Positions 55,652 through 64,000 of a stretch of 64,000 nucleotides of DNA are shown piece by piece. Within the stretch, counting starts at the first letter, position 1. Every line of letters begins with the position of its first letter. Below the pieces are notes generated by a model. That model was not told the DNA's origin and did not search any database. It saw only the letters and a program-made list of their open reading frames with translations. The stretch covers positions 5,917,501 through 5,981,500 of the forward strand of contig NZ_CP109009.1 in NCBI RefSeq assembly GCF_036226685.1, read 5' to 3'. The translations under genes were made by a program, and so were the position numbers. The DNA is from Streptomyces sp. NBC_00690. GTDB taxonomy: Bacteria; Actinomycetota; Actinomycetes; Streptomycetales; Streptomycetaceae.

Positions 55652-56401
55652 TTATGCGCTGGCCGTACGGACGACCCGTGTGCCCACCGTCACGCCCAGC
55701 GCGGCGAACGCGACCGCCACGATCCCGCCGTACAGCATGGAGGCGCTCGTGTACTCGCCCACGTAGGCGTCCCGGACGGCGTCGACCAGATGGCGGAACG
55801 GCACGGCGTGCGACAGCCCGTCCAGCCAGTCGGGCCCCAGGGTCATCGGCAGCATCAGGCCCGACAGCAGCATGGACGGCATCACGAAGGCATTGACGGC
55901 GGGGCCGAACTCGTGGGGGGTGCTGACCTTGAGCGCCAGTGCGTACGACAACGAGGCCAGCGAGACGACCAGCAGGGCCACGAACACCAGACCGATGAGG
56001 ACTCCGGCGAGCGGTGCGCGCAGGCCCATCGCCAGCGCGACGAGCACCAGCAGCACGGCCTGGAAGACGGCGAGTGCGGTGTCCCGCAGGACCCGGCCCA
56101 GCAGCAGCGCGAGACGGCTCACGGGGGTGACCCGCATCCGCTCCACCACGCCCTGTCCCTGCTCGACGATGGCGCCGAAGCCGGCGAAGGACGCCCCGAA
56201 GAGGGAGAGTTGGAGCAGTAGCCCCGGGACCAGGACCTGCCACGAGTCGCCCCGGGAACCCAGGGGTAAGCCGGTGAGCAGCGGCCCGAAGAACAGCAGG
56301 TAGAGCAGCGGCGTCAGGATGCCGATGAGGATGTGGAACCGGGAGCGCAGGGTCTGCCGGGCATAGCGCCCGAAGATCAGTGCGGTGTCGTGGAGCAGCA
56401 T
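55652..56401 (-). CDS. ABC-2 type transporter permease
   Basis: 249 residues, six membrane helices, with the ABC-2 signature region LLSGLMLPMTLGPDWLDGLS and AVPFRHLVDAVRDAYVGEY near the C-terminus. It starts nine bases after the ATPase stop. The pair resembles DrrAB-type drug exporters. Confidence 0.9.
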   Translation of the reverse strand: MLLHDTALIFGRYARQTLRSRFHILIGILTPLLYLLFFGPLLTGLPLGSRGDSWQVLVPGLLLQLSLFGASFAGFGAIVEQGQGVVERMRVTPVSRLALLLGRVLRDTALAVFQAVLLVLVALAMGLRAPLAGVLIGLVFVALLVVSLASLSYALALKVSTPHEFGPAVNAFVMPSMLLSGLMLPMTLGPDWLDGLSHAVPFRHLVDAVRDAYVGEYTSASMLYGGIVAVAFAALGVTVGTRVVRTASA

Positions 56402-56410
56402 CGGAACTCC

Positions 56411-57193
56411 TCAGACGGTGAGTGGGGTGGCGTCGGCGGGGGCCGGAGCGCGGCCGGTGACGGCGAGGAAGGCGTCCTGGAGGGTGGCGTGTTGCGAGCC
56501 GCCGTACTGGATCTTGAGGGCGGTGGGGGTGCCTTCGGTGACGACCACGCCCTGGTCGACGATGATCAGCCGGTCCGCGAGTGCGTCCGCCTCGTCCAGG
56601 TAGTGCGTGGTCAGGAAGACGGTCGTGCCGTGGTCGTCGCGCAGCCTGCGCACGAGCTCCCAGAGGTCGGCCCGGCTGCCGGGGTCGAGCCCGGTGGTGG
56701 GCTCGTCCAGGAAGAGCACGTCGGGCCTGTGCATCAGGCCCATGGCGATGTCGAGCCGCCGCCGCTGGCCACCGGAGAGGGCCGCGGTCGGACGGTCCAT
56801 CAACTCCGCGAAGCCGAAGTCCTCGGCGAGTTCTGCCGCCCGTGCCACGGCCTTGGCCTTGGGCATGCGGTAGAGCCTGCCCTGGGTGGTGAGTTCCTCC
56901 CGGACGCTGACGTAGGGGTCGAGCCCGCCGGACTGGGCGATGTAGCCGCTCCGGCGACGTACGCCCGCGGGATCGCGCACCAGATCGCAGCCGGCGACGG
57001 TGGCGTGGCCGCCCGTGGGTGCCAACAGGGTGGTGAGCATGCGCAGGGTGGTCGTCTTGCCGGCGCCGTTGGGGCCGAGGAAGCCGATGATCTCGCCGCC
57101 TTCGACCGTGAGGTCGATCCCGCGCACGGCCTCTACAGGTCCGTTCTTGCTGGGGAAGGTCCGGGCGAGCCCGGTTGCACTGATGACTGCCAT
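56411..57193 (-). CDS. ABC transporter ATP-binding protein (DrrA-like)
   Basis: 260 residues from ATG 57193. Walker A FLGPNGAGKTTTLRML, signature LSGGQRRRLDIAMGL, Walker B VLFLDEPTTGLDP and the H loop FLTTHYLDEAD. The C-terminal extension (GTPTALKIQYGGSQHATLQD) is typical of daunorubicin-resistance-type exporters. Its gene is divergent from a TetR regulator across a short operator region. Confidence 0.93.
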   Translation of the reverse strand: MAVISATGLARTFPSKNGPVEAVRGIDLTVEGGEIIGFLGPNGAGKTTTLRMLTTLLAPTGGHATVAGCDLVRDPAGVRRRSGYIAQSGGLDPYVSVREELTTQGRLYRMPKAKAVARAAELAEDFGFAELMDRPTAALSGGQRRRLDIAMGLMHRPDVLFLDEPTTGLDPGSRADLWELVRRLRDDHGTTVFLTTHYLDEADALADRLIIVDQGVVVTEGTPTALKIQYGGSQHATLQDAFLAVTGRAPAPADATPLTV

Positions 57194-57207
57194 GGCCCCA
57201 GAAAAGC

Positions 57208-57235
57208 AGAGTCGCTGAAACTTTGCAATGACTCT
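57208..57235. promoter_or_regulatory. inverted repeat between the ABC operon and tetR, likely TetR operator
   Basis: AGAGTC and GACTCT are mirrored around 16 bp in the 72-bp divergent region. The region is AT-rich compared with its surroundings (CTAAAATTTAAG at 57233-57244). A TetR dimer here would cover both promoters. Confidence 0.55.
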
Positions 57236-57265
57236 AAAATTTAAGCGGGGGAGTAAAAAGCTACG

Positions 57266-57916
57266 ATGCCCGGCATGGCCGAGGGACTCAGAGAGCGCAA
57301 GAAGCGCCAGACCAGACAGCACATCTCCGACACCGCCACCGGCCTCTTCCTGGAGCGGGGTTTTGACGCGGTGACCATCGCGGAGATCGCCGAGGCGGCC
57401 GATGTCTCCGTCAACACCGTCTACAACTACTTCGCCACCAAGGAGGACCTCTTCCTCGACCGCAGCAGGGAGGTGACCACGCGCCTCGCCCGCTGGGTGC
57501 GTGGGCGGCCGGCGGGGGAGTCGGCCGCCGCCGCCGTCCTGCGCGAGTTGCGCGCGGAGGTCGAAGCAGTCTCCCCGCGGGTGGGACTGGTCGCCGGATG
57601 GGAGCGATTCCTGCTGGTCGTCCATGCCGCGCCCACGCTGCGCTCCAGTCTCTGGGGGATGCAGCAAGAAGTGCGGGAGAACCTGGAGGCGGAGCTTCGC
57701 GCCGAACTGGCGACGGGTCCCGTGGACCCGCTGCCCCAGTTGATCGCCGGTCAGATCACCTGGGCGCACGAGGCCATCATGAGCTTCATCGGGACCGAGA
57801 TGATGGCCGGCCGCCCTCCGGAGGAGGTCTCCCGGGAAGCCCTCGCCGTCCTGGACGAGATCGAGGACCTGCTGAGCGCCAAGGTCCATGACTACGCCGT
57901 GCGGACGCCTCACTGA
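57266..57916 (+). CDS. TetR-family regulator of the ABC exporter
   Basis: 216 residues. N-terminal helix-turn-helix ISDTATGLFLERGFDAVTIA followed by AADVSVNTVYNYFATKEDLF is standard for TetR. The ligand domain is less conserved (ERFLLVVHAAPTLRSSLWGM). Start ATG 57266 or 57275. Divergent placement suggests it represses the exporter until a toxic ligand binds. Confidence 0.9.
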   Translation: MPGMAEGLRERKKRQTRQHISDTATGLFLERGFDAVTIAEIAEAADVSVNTVYNYFATKEDLFLDRSREVTTRLARWVRGRPAGESAAAAVLRELRAEVEAVSPRVGLVAGWERFLLVVHAAPTLRSSLWGMQQEVRENLEAELRAELATGPVDPLPQLIAGQITWAHEAIMSFIGTEMMAGRPPEEVSREALAVLDEIEDLLSAKVHDYAVRTPH

Positions 57917-58041
57917 CCGACCCCGGTGTGATGTCCGTCATTTGAGACGTGACGCGCATCTCTTCACCGCCACACGGCCGCCGCGGAGCGCTAACCTCCG
58001 CCCGAGAGGCGAAATGTAAACGTGTGTTAAGGGGTGTCGCA

Positions 58042-58899
58042 GTGGCCAGGAAGCTTGCCGTCATCGGGGCCGGACTCATGGGTGCCGGGATCGCACAGGT
58101 CTCCGCCCAGGCGGGCTGGGACGTGGTCCTGCGCGATGTCACCGACGAGGCGCTGACCCGCGGCACCGATGGCATCCGGGCCTCGTACGCCAAGTTCGTG
58201 GCCAAGGGCAAGCTCGAAGCGGACGCGGCCGAAGCGGCGTTGGCCCGCATCACCACCACGACCGACCTCGACGCCGTCGCCGATGCGGACATCGTCGTCG
58301 AGGCGGTCTTCGAGAAGCTGGACGTCAAGCACGACATCTTCCGCGCTCTCGACCGGCTTGTGCGCGACGACGCCGTACTCGCCTCCAACACGTCCGCCAT
58401 CCCCATCACCAAGATTGCGGCGGTCACCGAACATCCGGAGCGGGTCGTCGGCGCACACTTCTTCTCGCCCGTGCCGATGATGCAGCTGTGCGAGTTGGTG
58501 CGGGGCTACAAGACCAGCGACGAAACCCTCGCCACCACGCGGGAGTTCGCCGAGTCGGTCGGCAAGACCTGCATCGTCGTCAACCGCGACGTGGCGGGCT
58601 TCGTCACCACCCGACTGATCTCCGCGCTGGTCGTCGAGGCGGCCAAGCTCTACGAGTCGGGAGTGGCATCGGCCGAGGACATCGACCTCGCCTGCAAGCT
58701 GGGCTTCGGTCATGCGATGGGCCCGCTCGCCACGGCCGACCTCACCGGCGTGGACATCCTCCTCCACGCCACGAGCAACATCTACACCGAGTCCCAGGAC
58801 GAGAAGTTCGCCCCGCCGGAGCTGATGCGCCGGATGGTGGACGCCGGGGACATCGGACGCAAGAGCGGCCAGGGCTTCTACACCCACGAAACCCGCTGA
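58042..58899 (+). CDS. 3-hydroxybutyryl-CoA dehydrogenase
   Basis: 285 residues from GTG 58042 (AAGGGG upstream). NAD-binding KLAVIGAGLMGAGIAQVSA, catalytic His in VVGAHFFSPVPMMQLCELVR, and the C-terminal FGHAMGPLATADLTGVDILL with DIGRKSGQGFYTHE. It interconverts 3-hydroxybutyryl-CoA and acetoacetyl-CoA in the butanoate/ethylmalonyl-CoA supply pathway. An in-frame extension to 57949 has poor coding character and is not used. Confidence 0.93.
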   Translation: MARKLAVIGAGLMGAGIAQVSAQAGWDVVLRDVTDEALTRGTDGIRASYAKFVAKGKLEADAAEAALARITTTTDLDAVADADIVVEAVFEKLDVKHDIFRALDRLVRDDAVLASNTSAIPITKIAAVTEHPERVVGAHFFSPVPMMQLCELVRGYKTSDETLATTREFAESVGKTCIVVNRDVAGFVTTRLISALVVEAAKLYESGVASAEDIDLACKLGFGHAMGPLATADLTGVDILLHATSNIYTESQDEKFAPPELMRRMVDAGDIGRKSGQGFYTHETR

Positions 58900-59126
58900 C
58901 AGGCCATCGAACATCACCCTCAGGGGTGAATTCGGTATCGGTTCGCTTACAACCAGCAACTGGAGTGCCCTTCGGGCAGTCAGTTGGTGAAAGACAAGTA
59001 CGTCCAAGAACTGCGAACGAGCGACAAGCACACCGAACGAGCACAGTCAGAGCAGCCAGCGTGAGTGACGCCAGGGCGGCCGGCGGCATTCGCACAGGGC
59101 ACTGAGGCACTTCCCGGGGAGCGCAT

Positions 59127-59450
59127 ATGCACATCAGGGGCGACCACACCGAGCTGGTCGTCGGGGGCCGCCTCGACGTGCGCAGCGCGGCGGACGCCCG
59201 CACGGTCCTGCACTCGGCGGTCGACGACGGTCACGGCGACCTCGTACTCGACCTGACCGACCTCGACTCGTGGGACGCGACGGGGCTCGGAGTCATCATG
59301 GGCGCCCACCGCCGGGCCGGCCGCTGCGGCCGACGCCTTGTGCTGCGTGGCGTACCGCCGCAGATGCAGCGCCTGCTGGTGGCAACCCGGCTGCACCGCA
59401 TCCTCGCGATCGAAGGCGGCCTGGCCGCTGAATCGCTTCCTCGGGTCTGA
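59127..59450 (+). CDS. STAS-domain anti-sigma-factor antagonist, phospho-Ser site is Ala
   Basis: 107 residues from ATG 59127 (GGGGAG upstream). The STAS core TELVVGGRLDVRSAADARTV and LVLDLTDLDSWDATGLGVIM aligns with SpoIIAA and BldG, but the Ser that their partner kinases phosphorylate (DSSGLG or DSTGLG) is Ala 51 here (DATGLG). It may therefore be permanently in the active, unphosphorylated state or serve another binding role. The 227 bp before it are non-coding with one small hairpin at about 58967. Confidence 0.85.
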   Translation: MHIRGDHTELVVGGRLDVRSAADARTVLHSAVDDGHGDLVLDLTDLDSWDATGLGVIMGAHRRAGRCGRRLVLRGVPPQMQRLLVATRLHRILAIEGGLAAESLPRV

Positions 59451-59876
59451 TCCACACCCCGTGTCACCTCCCGGGATCTCCGGGATGCTCCGGATTCCGT
59501 GGGATGACCGTGATGTGAAAAAGGCGCGTGCCAGCGGTGACGCTCCTGCGACCGCGCGGTAACAGCTGTACAACACCTGCGGCGACAGAGCCCGGTAGTC
59601 GGCTTTGAGCTGACCCCTGCGGCGATTCTCATGAGACTGTGACGTCGCGGACGGGGCAGCACCCCACCGCAGGTGGATACCCTGCGGGGGTCTTGGGCCC
59701 ACTCATCCGCCGTGCCAGCGCCGCAACGGGGCTCGTACGGCTGGCGGGGGGCAAAGCGACGGCCGGGCGTACGAAGTGGACCGGGAGGGGCTCCTTCGTA
59801 CCTGCCTCCGTCGCGGGCTCCGCGAAGACCGCGGCGGCGGACGAACCTATGCACAGTGCATTTGGGGGCTTGGACG
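59451..59876 (+). other. non-coding region before the large P-loop protein
   Basis: 426 bp. The frame of the downstream gene is open from 59673, but that extension lacks a ribosome site and its product (MDTLRGSWAHSSAVPAPQRG) shows no conserved feature. A promoter is expected here; no convincing boxes were found. Confidence 0.5.
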
Positions 59877-62507
59877 ATGGACAACGAGAGCTTCGGCGAA
59901 CAAGAAGGCACGGTACGCCCGTCCCGGGACGCCGCGGCACCGGGCTTCGGACAGACCGGGCAGGCACCGGCCCGCATGGTCCGACTGATCTCCGGCGACT
60001 TTCTGCTGACCGTCAATCCCGTGGACGGGAGCGAAGTCGAGCTCTGCCCACCGGGAGGCACCCCTGACGGCCTGAGCCGGCTCACCACCGCCGTACGCCG
60101 CAGTACCACGGAACGGATCGAACACGAGCGCATCGGCAGGCCGCCTGCGCTCGCCGGGCCCGCCACCCCCCGACTGCCGCTCCTGGAGCGGGACGAGGAG
60201 CGCGAGCGCCTGATACGCATGCTCGCCCGGGGCCGCTCGATACGCGTCACCGGGGCCGCGGGCTCCGGACGCACCACCCTGCTGAACGCCGTGGCCGCGG
60301 AGTGCACCGACCTCGCACCCGACGGAGTCGTTCGCCTCAACGGCCGCCAACGCACTCCGAGCGATCTGCTGAACGACCTCTTCAACGCGATCCACACCAC
60401 CCCCCAGCAGCGTCCCGACCGAGACCAACTCCTCTCCCACATCGGGGAGATCGGTGCGATCGTCGTCCTCGACGACCTCGACTTCGGCGGCGCGGCCCTC
60501 GATGAACTCCTCAACGCGGCACCCGAGTGCGCCTTCTTGACGGCGACCACCCCTGAGGTGCCCGGCCCCACCGATGCCTCACGGCTCGAAGAGGTCACCC
60601 TGGTCGGACTCGGCCGCCCCGCATCCCTGGAACTCCTCAAGCGCGCCGTGGACCGGCCCCTCACCGAGGACGAGCAGAACTGGGCCGGCGACCTCTGGTT
60701 CGAATCCGAGGGACTGCCCCTGCGCTTCGTCCAGGCCGGCGCGCTCCTGCGGCAGTGCGATGCGCTCCGTCAGGAGATCCAGGAACTCCAAGAGGACCCC
60801 GACGCCTTCGAAGCCTTCGCCCGCATGGACGCCACGGGCGGCGAGGTCCCCCTGCCGACGCTCGGCCAGGGTGCGGCGCCCGCGGCCCTGCTCGCCTCGC
60901 GGCTCAGCGAGTCCGCCCGCAACACCCTGCGCTTCGCGGTCGCCCTCGGCGGGGAGGTCCCGCACCAGGCCCATCTGCCTGCGCTCATCGGCGACACCCA
61001 CGCGGACACCGCCATCGGCGAACTGATGCGCTGCGGACTGCTCTCACCTGTCGGCGGGCGATACCGGCTCGCCGCGGGCGTGCTGGTCCAACTCACCGAG
61101 CGCGGGTACGCCGACGAGGCCGCGGCCCACGCCCGTACCACTGCACAGCACTACGCCTGGTGGACTGCGCACCCCTCCGTCACCCCTGAGCGGGCCGTCG
61201 CCGAGGCGGACGCCATCGTGGCCGCGCTCACCGCTCTGGTGCCCGGCACGGAAGCCGCCGACGCGAGCGCGGCCGTCCTCCTCGCCCGCAGTGCTGCGCC
61301 CGCTTTCGCCGCGGGGTTGTACTGGGGTGCCTGGGAGCGCGTCCTCCGCGTCGGTTCGGAGGCCGCCCGCATCGCGGGAGAGGTGGCCGAAGAGGCGTAC
61401 TTCCACCATGAACTCGGCGTTCTGGCCCTCTGCACGGACAGCCTGGACCGGGCCCGGGCGGAGCTGGAAGCCTCCATCGCCATGCGCGGAGCACTCGCCG
61501 ACAAGCGGGGCACCGTCGCAGGGCGCCGCGCACTGGCACTGGTCGCCGACCGTGAGAACGGTCTGGTGCCCAGTGCGGTCCCGGCCCCCGTGCCGCCGCC
61601 GGTGCCCGCCCCGGAGCTGGAACTGCCACCGGGTCGGACCGCCCTCGCCCTGCCGGCCGGTCTAGCCGTCGTCCCGCCCGAACTCGCCCATGAAAGCGAC
61701 CCGGGCGACACCCGCAGTGAGCGCGATGAACGCGACGAGCAACCGGAGCCCCGTACCCAGGAGACCGCGGTCATCCCGGAGACCCTGGTGGCCTCGCAGG
61801 CGCCGCCGCTCTACTCCTTCGACCGCAAGGAGCCGCGCTCGGCGCCCGGCAAGCGGTTCGCCGTTCTGCGCGGCGCCCGACGCAATCTGGTCGCCGCGGG
61901 TGCGGGCGCCGTGATCGTCGCCCTCCTTGGCACGGTGCTCGCCCTGGGCATGGCCGGGGACGGTGAGGAGCCGCCCAGCGTGAACGTCCGCAACGGGCAG
62001 TCCGCGAACGTGGACGACGAACAGGACGGTCTCCAGGCCGACGAGCCGGATACCGAGTCCGCCGACGACCCCGCTGACCCGGACGCCTCCACGAGCCCGC
62101 TCCCGGACAGCTCCGATGAGGTGGACCCGGGCCCCACGTCCTCCAGGACGTTCGAATCCTCACGGCCAAGCGAATCCAGTGGTTCCACCGGCTCCCCCGG
62201 GTCCAGCGAGGGCCCGTCGTCGAGCGGCTCACAGGAGCCGGGGGAGAGTCCGTCGTCCTCGCAGTCGACCCGGCCCACTTCACCGCCGTCGTCCGCACCG
62301 CCGACGAGCAGGCCGCCCACCGGACCCTCCAACCCGGGCGAGCCCTCCTCGTCCCAGTCGTCGACCGGTTCGAGCACTCCCCGACCCTCCACGTCCGGTG
62401 GCGGGATCACCGCGAGCGCACCGATCAGCAGCGCGCCCGTGAGCGGATCGCCGTCGTCGGCGTCCGCGCCGGCGGGGCCCGGTGGAGCCTCACCGTCCCT
62501 GGTCTGA
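59877..62507 (+). CDS. large P-loop (STAND-like) membrane protein with Ser/Pro-rich extracellular tail
   Basis: 876 residues from ATG 59877. Residues 35-60 form a short domain (MVRLISGDFLLTVNPVDGSE). An AAA/STAND-type ATPase follows: Walker A VTGAAGSGRTTLLNAVAAEC near 123, Walker B IGAIVVLDDLDFGG near 195, and winged-helix and helical-repeat parts up to about 560. One membrane helix (LVAAGAGAVIVALLGTVLAL near 675) leads to a 190-residue extracellular tail of Ser, Pro, Thr and Gly (SSGSTGSPGSSEGPSSSGSQ). Inside-ATPase plus wall-spanning tail suggests a sensor or morphogenetic role, but no function is established. Confidence 0.8.
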   Translation: MDNESFGEQEGTVRPSRDAAAPGFGQTGQAPARMVRLISGDFLLTVNPVDGSEVELCPPGGTPDGLSRLTTAVRRSTTERIEHERIGRPPALAGPATPRLPLLERDEERERLIRMLARGRSIRVTGAAGSGRTTLLNAVAAECTDLAPDGVVRLNGRQRTPSDLLNDLFNAIHTTPQQRPDRDQLLSHIGEIGAIVVLDDLDFGGAALDELLNAAPECAFLTATTPEVPGPTDASRLEEVTLVGLGRPASLELLKRAVDRPLTEDEQNWAGDLWFESEGLPLRFVQAGALLRQCDALRQEIQELQEDPDAFEAFARMDATGGEVPLPTLGQGAAPAALLASRLSESARNTLRFAVALGGEVPHQAHLPALIGDTHADTAIGELMRCGLLSPVGGRYRLAAGVLVQLTERGYADEAAAHARTTAQHYAWWTAHPSVTPERAVAEADAIVAALTALVPGTEAADASAAVLLARSAAPAFAAGLYWGAWERVLRVGSEAARIAGEVAEEAYFHHELGVLALCTDSLDRARAELEASIAMRGALADKRGTVAGRRALALVADRENGLVPSAVPAPVPPPVPAPELELPPGRTALALPAGLAVVPPELAHESDPGDTRSERDERDEQPEPRTQETAVIPETLVASQAPPLYSFDRKEPRSAPGKRFAVLRGARRNLVAAGAGAVIVALLGTVLALGMAGDGEEPPSVNVRNGQSANVDDEQDGLQADEPDTESADDPADPDASTSPLPDSSDEVDPGPTSSRTFESSRPSESSGSTGSPGSSEGPSSSGSQEPGESPSSSQSTRPTSPPSSAPPTSRPPTGPSNPGEPSSSQSSTGSSTPRPSTSGGGITASAPISSAPVSGSPSSASAPAGPGGASPSLV

Positions 62508-62522
62508 ACGCCCCCAACGCAT

Positions 62523-62559
62523 GGTGCGGCCCAGGAAGCCAGGCTTCCTGGGCCGCACC
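62523..62559. terminator. bidirectional terminator between convergent genes
   Basis: Eighteen bases (62523-62540) and their exact complement (62542-62559) flank a single A, giving a near-perfect hairpin that serves the P-loop gene and nucS. Confidence 0.93.
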
Positions 62560-62577
62560 GCGTCTGTTCGAGAGGGC

Positions 62578-63240
62578 TCAGAAGAGTCTGAGCTTGTCGT
62601 CCTCGATGCCCCGCAGGGCGTTGTAGTCGAGGACGACGCAGCCGATGCCCCGGTCCGTCGCCAGCACCCGCGCCTGGGGCTTGATCTCCTGAGCCGCGAA
62701 CAGCCCCTTGACCGGCGCCAGGTGCGGATCGCGATTCAGCAACTCCAGATAGCGGGTCAGCTGCTCCACCCCGTCGATCTCACCGCGCCGCTTGATCTCC
62801 ACGGCGACGGTCGCACCATCGGCATCGCGACAGAGGATGTCCACCGGACCGATGGCCGTGGGGTACTCACGCCGAATCAGGCTGTATCCGCTGCCCAGCG
62901 TCTCAATACGGTCGGCGAGCAACTCTTGGAGGTGCGCCTCCACGCCATCCTTGATCAGACCCGGATCCACTCCCAGTTCGTGCGAGGAGTCATGGAGGAC
63001 CTCCTCCATGGTGATGATCAGCTTCTCGCCCGCCTTGTTGGTGACCGTCCACACATCGCCGTCACCCTCCTTGAGCGAGCACGGAGGGGACATCCAGTTC
63101 AGTGGCTTGTAGGCGCGGTCGTCCGCGTGGATGGAGACGCTGCCGTCCGCTTTGATCAGGATCAGACGGGGAGCTGAGGGCAGATGGGCGGTGAGCCGGC
63201 CCGCGTAGTCCACGGAGCAGCGGGCGATGACAAGGCGCAT
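62578..63240 (-). CDS. nucS: mismatch-specific endonuclease NucS/EndoMS
   Basis: 220 residues from ATG 63240. N-terminal [20 protein letters not shown] and the C-terminal RecB-type nuclease core with [40 protein letters not shown] contain the catalytic Asp, Glu and Lys. In actinobacteria, which lack MutS/MutL, NucS cuts G-T, G-G and T-T mismatches and provides mismatch repair. The C-terminal DDKLRLF is the sliding-clamp-binding peptide. Confidence 0.95.
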   Translation of the reverse strand: MRLVIARCSVDYAGRLTAHLPSAPRLILIKADGSVSIHADDRAYKPLNWMSPPCSLKEGDGDVWTVTNKAGEKLIITMEEVLHDSSHELGVDPGLIKDGVEAHLQELLADRIETLGSGYSLIRREYPTAIGPVDILCRDADGATVAVEIKRRGEIDGVEQLTRYLELLNRDPHLAPVKGLFAAQEIKPQARVLATDRGIGCVVLDYNALRGIEDDKLRLF

Positions 63241-63537
63241 GAGGGGCAACGCTACTCGACCTGCCCCACCCGGCGCGATTCCTCCTACGCTCCCCTGCTG
63301 CGAGGCCCCACTGCGGTTGGCTGAGGCAGTTCGGGTCGCCCCACTTGTCCCCGTTCGTCGTTGGCCGGTTGTCCTCCCAATCTCCTGGTGCGCTCTGGAC
63401 GGCGCACTTACCGTGGATGCAGCAGGTCGCCGGGTGCGCACTCTGTGTCGCCGTACGACATACCGTACGGCGGTGTCTCCGGCGCCTACTTCCCTGCCCG
63501 TATGACCCCGTGACCCGGGGTCGCGAGAGGAGAACCC

Positions 63538-63930
63538 ATGTCGCTCGACGTCTCACCGGCGCTGTTGGAACAGGCCGAGCGAGGCGAAGTCGATGAAGCC
63601 GCTTTCGTCGACTGCGTCCGGACCTCCCTGCCATACGCATGGGAGATGATCACTACGTTGGTGGCACAGCTGAAGGTCGACGGCGGCGAGTTTGCCGACA
63701 ACCAGACGCCCCCGCCGGATGAGCAGGCACGTGGTCAACTGCTGCGCGCTCTCGCCAGCGATGCGATCCGAGGTGCGCTCCAACGGCACTTCGGCGTGCG
63801 TCTGGCGTTCCAGAACTGCCATCGCGTCGCGGTCTTCCCGCTGGACCCGTCGGTGGACGAGCGGCTGGCCCGCTTCACTTCCATCAGGGGCCAGTTGCTG
63901 AACCAGTCGCCGGAGATGCGCGACTGCTGA
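63538..63930 (+). CDS. conserved SCO5389-family protein
   Basis: 130 residues from ATG 63538 (GAGAGGAG upstream). [40 protein letters not shown] and [20 protein letters not shown] are as in the short actinobacterial family found next to nucS. It is soluble and of unknown function. The 297 bp between it and nucS hold the divergent promoters and a small GACCCC/GGGGTC hairpin near 63506-63520. Confidence 0.8.
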   Translation: MSLDVSPALLEQAERGEVDEAAFVDCVRTSLPYAWEMITTLVAQLKVDGGEFADNQTPPPDEQARGQLLRALASDAIRGALQRHFGVRLAFQNCHRVAVFPLDPSVDERLARFTSIRGQLLNQSPEMRDC

Positions 63931-63937
63931 TGTCTTT

Positions 63938-63990
63938 TGCTGCCGCTCCGCATCACGAGAGTCGTGACGGGTGATGTCGGAGCGGCAGCA
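63938..63990 (+). terminator. terminator behind the SCO5389-like gene
   Basis: TGCTGCCGCTCCG and CGGAGCGGCAGCA pair over 13 bp, extended inward by ATCAC/GTGAT. It begins seven bases after the stop. Confidence 0.9.
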
Positions 63991-64000
63991 TGGGTCTTGA

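Noticed and set aside
55652..57916. antibiotic biosynthesis cluster
   Set aside because: Only a DrrAB-like exporter and its regulator are present; no biosynthetic enzymes occur nearby.

Overview
The window is high-GC actinobacterial DNA, almost certainly from a Streptomyces chromosome. The evidence is the heavily GC-biased third codon positions, frequent GTG/TTG starts, a Rho factor with a large Arg/Gly/Glu-rich insertion, sigma-R-type promoters (GGAAT-N18/19-GTT) and a gene order that matches the conserved block around S. coelicolor SCO5351-SCO5389 (order recalled from general knowledge, not searched).

Left part (1-21.5 kb) is accessory DNA. It opens with a broken kinase/TPR gene, a VapBC-like toxin-antitoxin pair and the dead 3' end of an integrase (2569-2802). 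An integrated conjugative element of the AICE (pSAM2-like) type then runs from a 44-bp attachment repeat at 2933-2976 to its second copy at 21426-21469, inside the 3' half of an intact tRNA-Arg(CCG). Its backbone is complete: GntR/KorSA-like repressor, a divergent promoter flanked by operator-like palindromes, a run of small coupled genes, a Pycsar-effector-like membrane protein, a DUF2637 protein, a GGDEF cyclase, an RRQRL zinc protein, a TraB/FtsK DNA translocase, spread proteins, prim-pol, RepA-like helicase, excisionase and tyrosine integrase. Cargo and insertions include a low-GC Fic protein behind three perfect-looking 176-bp tandem repeats, a GT2 glycosyltransferase in the repressor operon, and a degenerate serine-recombinase-like gene flanked by 12-bp direct repeats. 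A cluster of seven CTAG tetranucleotides directly behind the traB-like gene is a candidate transfer locus (clt).

Middle part (21.7-49.1 kb) is core chromosome: a response regulator, nrtL, the lysine/threonine genes lysA-hom-thrC-thrB, rho, a secreted trypsin-like protease, an LCP protein, rpmE-prfA-prmC-tsaC, an LMW-phosphatase homologue whose nucleophilic Cys is Ser, glyA, a WecA/MraY-like phosphotransferase, and the complete ATP synthase operon atpIBEFHAGDC.

Right part (49.2-64 kb) is conserved but more peripheral: a DUF2550 protein, a secreted GH18 chitinase with a DasR/chi-type promoter, a two-component system, a membrane protein, a PduO-type cobalamin adenosyltransferase, an ABC-2 exporter with divergent TetR regulator, a 3-hydroxybutyryl-CoA dehydrogenase, a STAS protein without the phosphorylatable Ser, a large membrane-anchored P-loop protein, the mismatch endonuclease NucS and an SCO5389-like protein.

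The most interesting candidates are the GGDEF cyclase plus Pycsar-effector-like pair inside the transfer operon, the repeat-Fic locus and the CTAG cluster. All assignments come from reading the sequence; no database search was possible.
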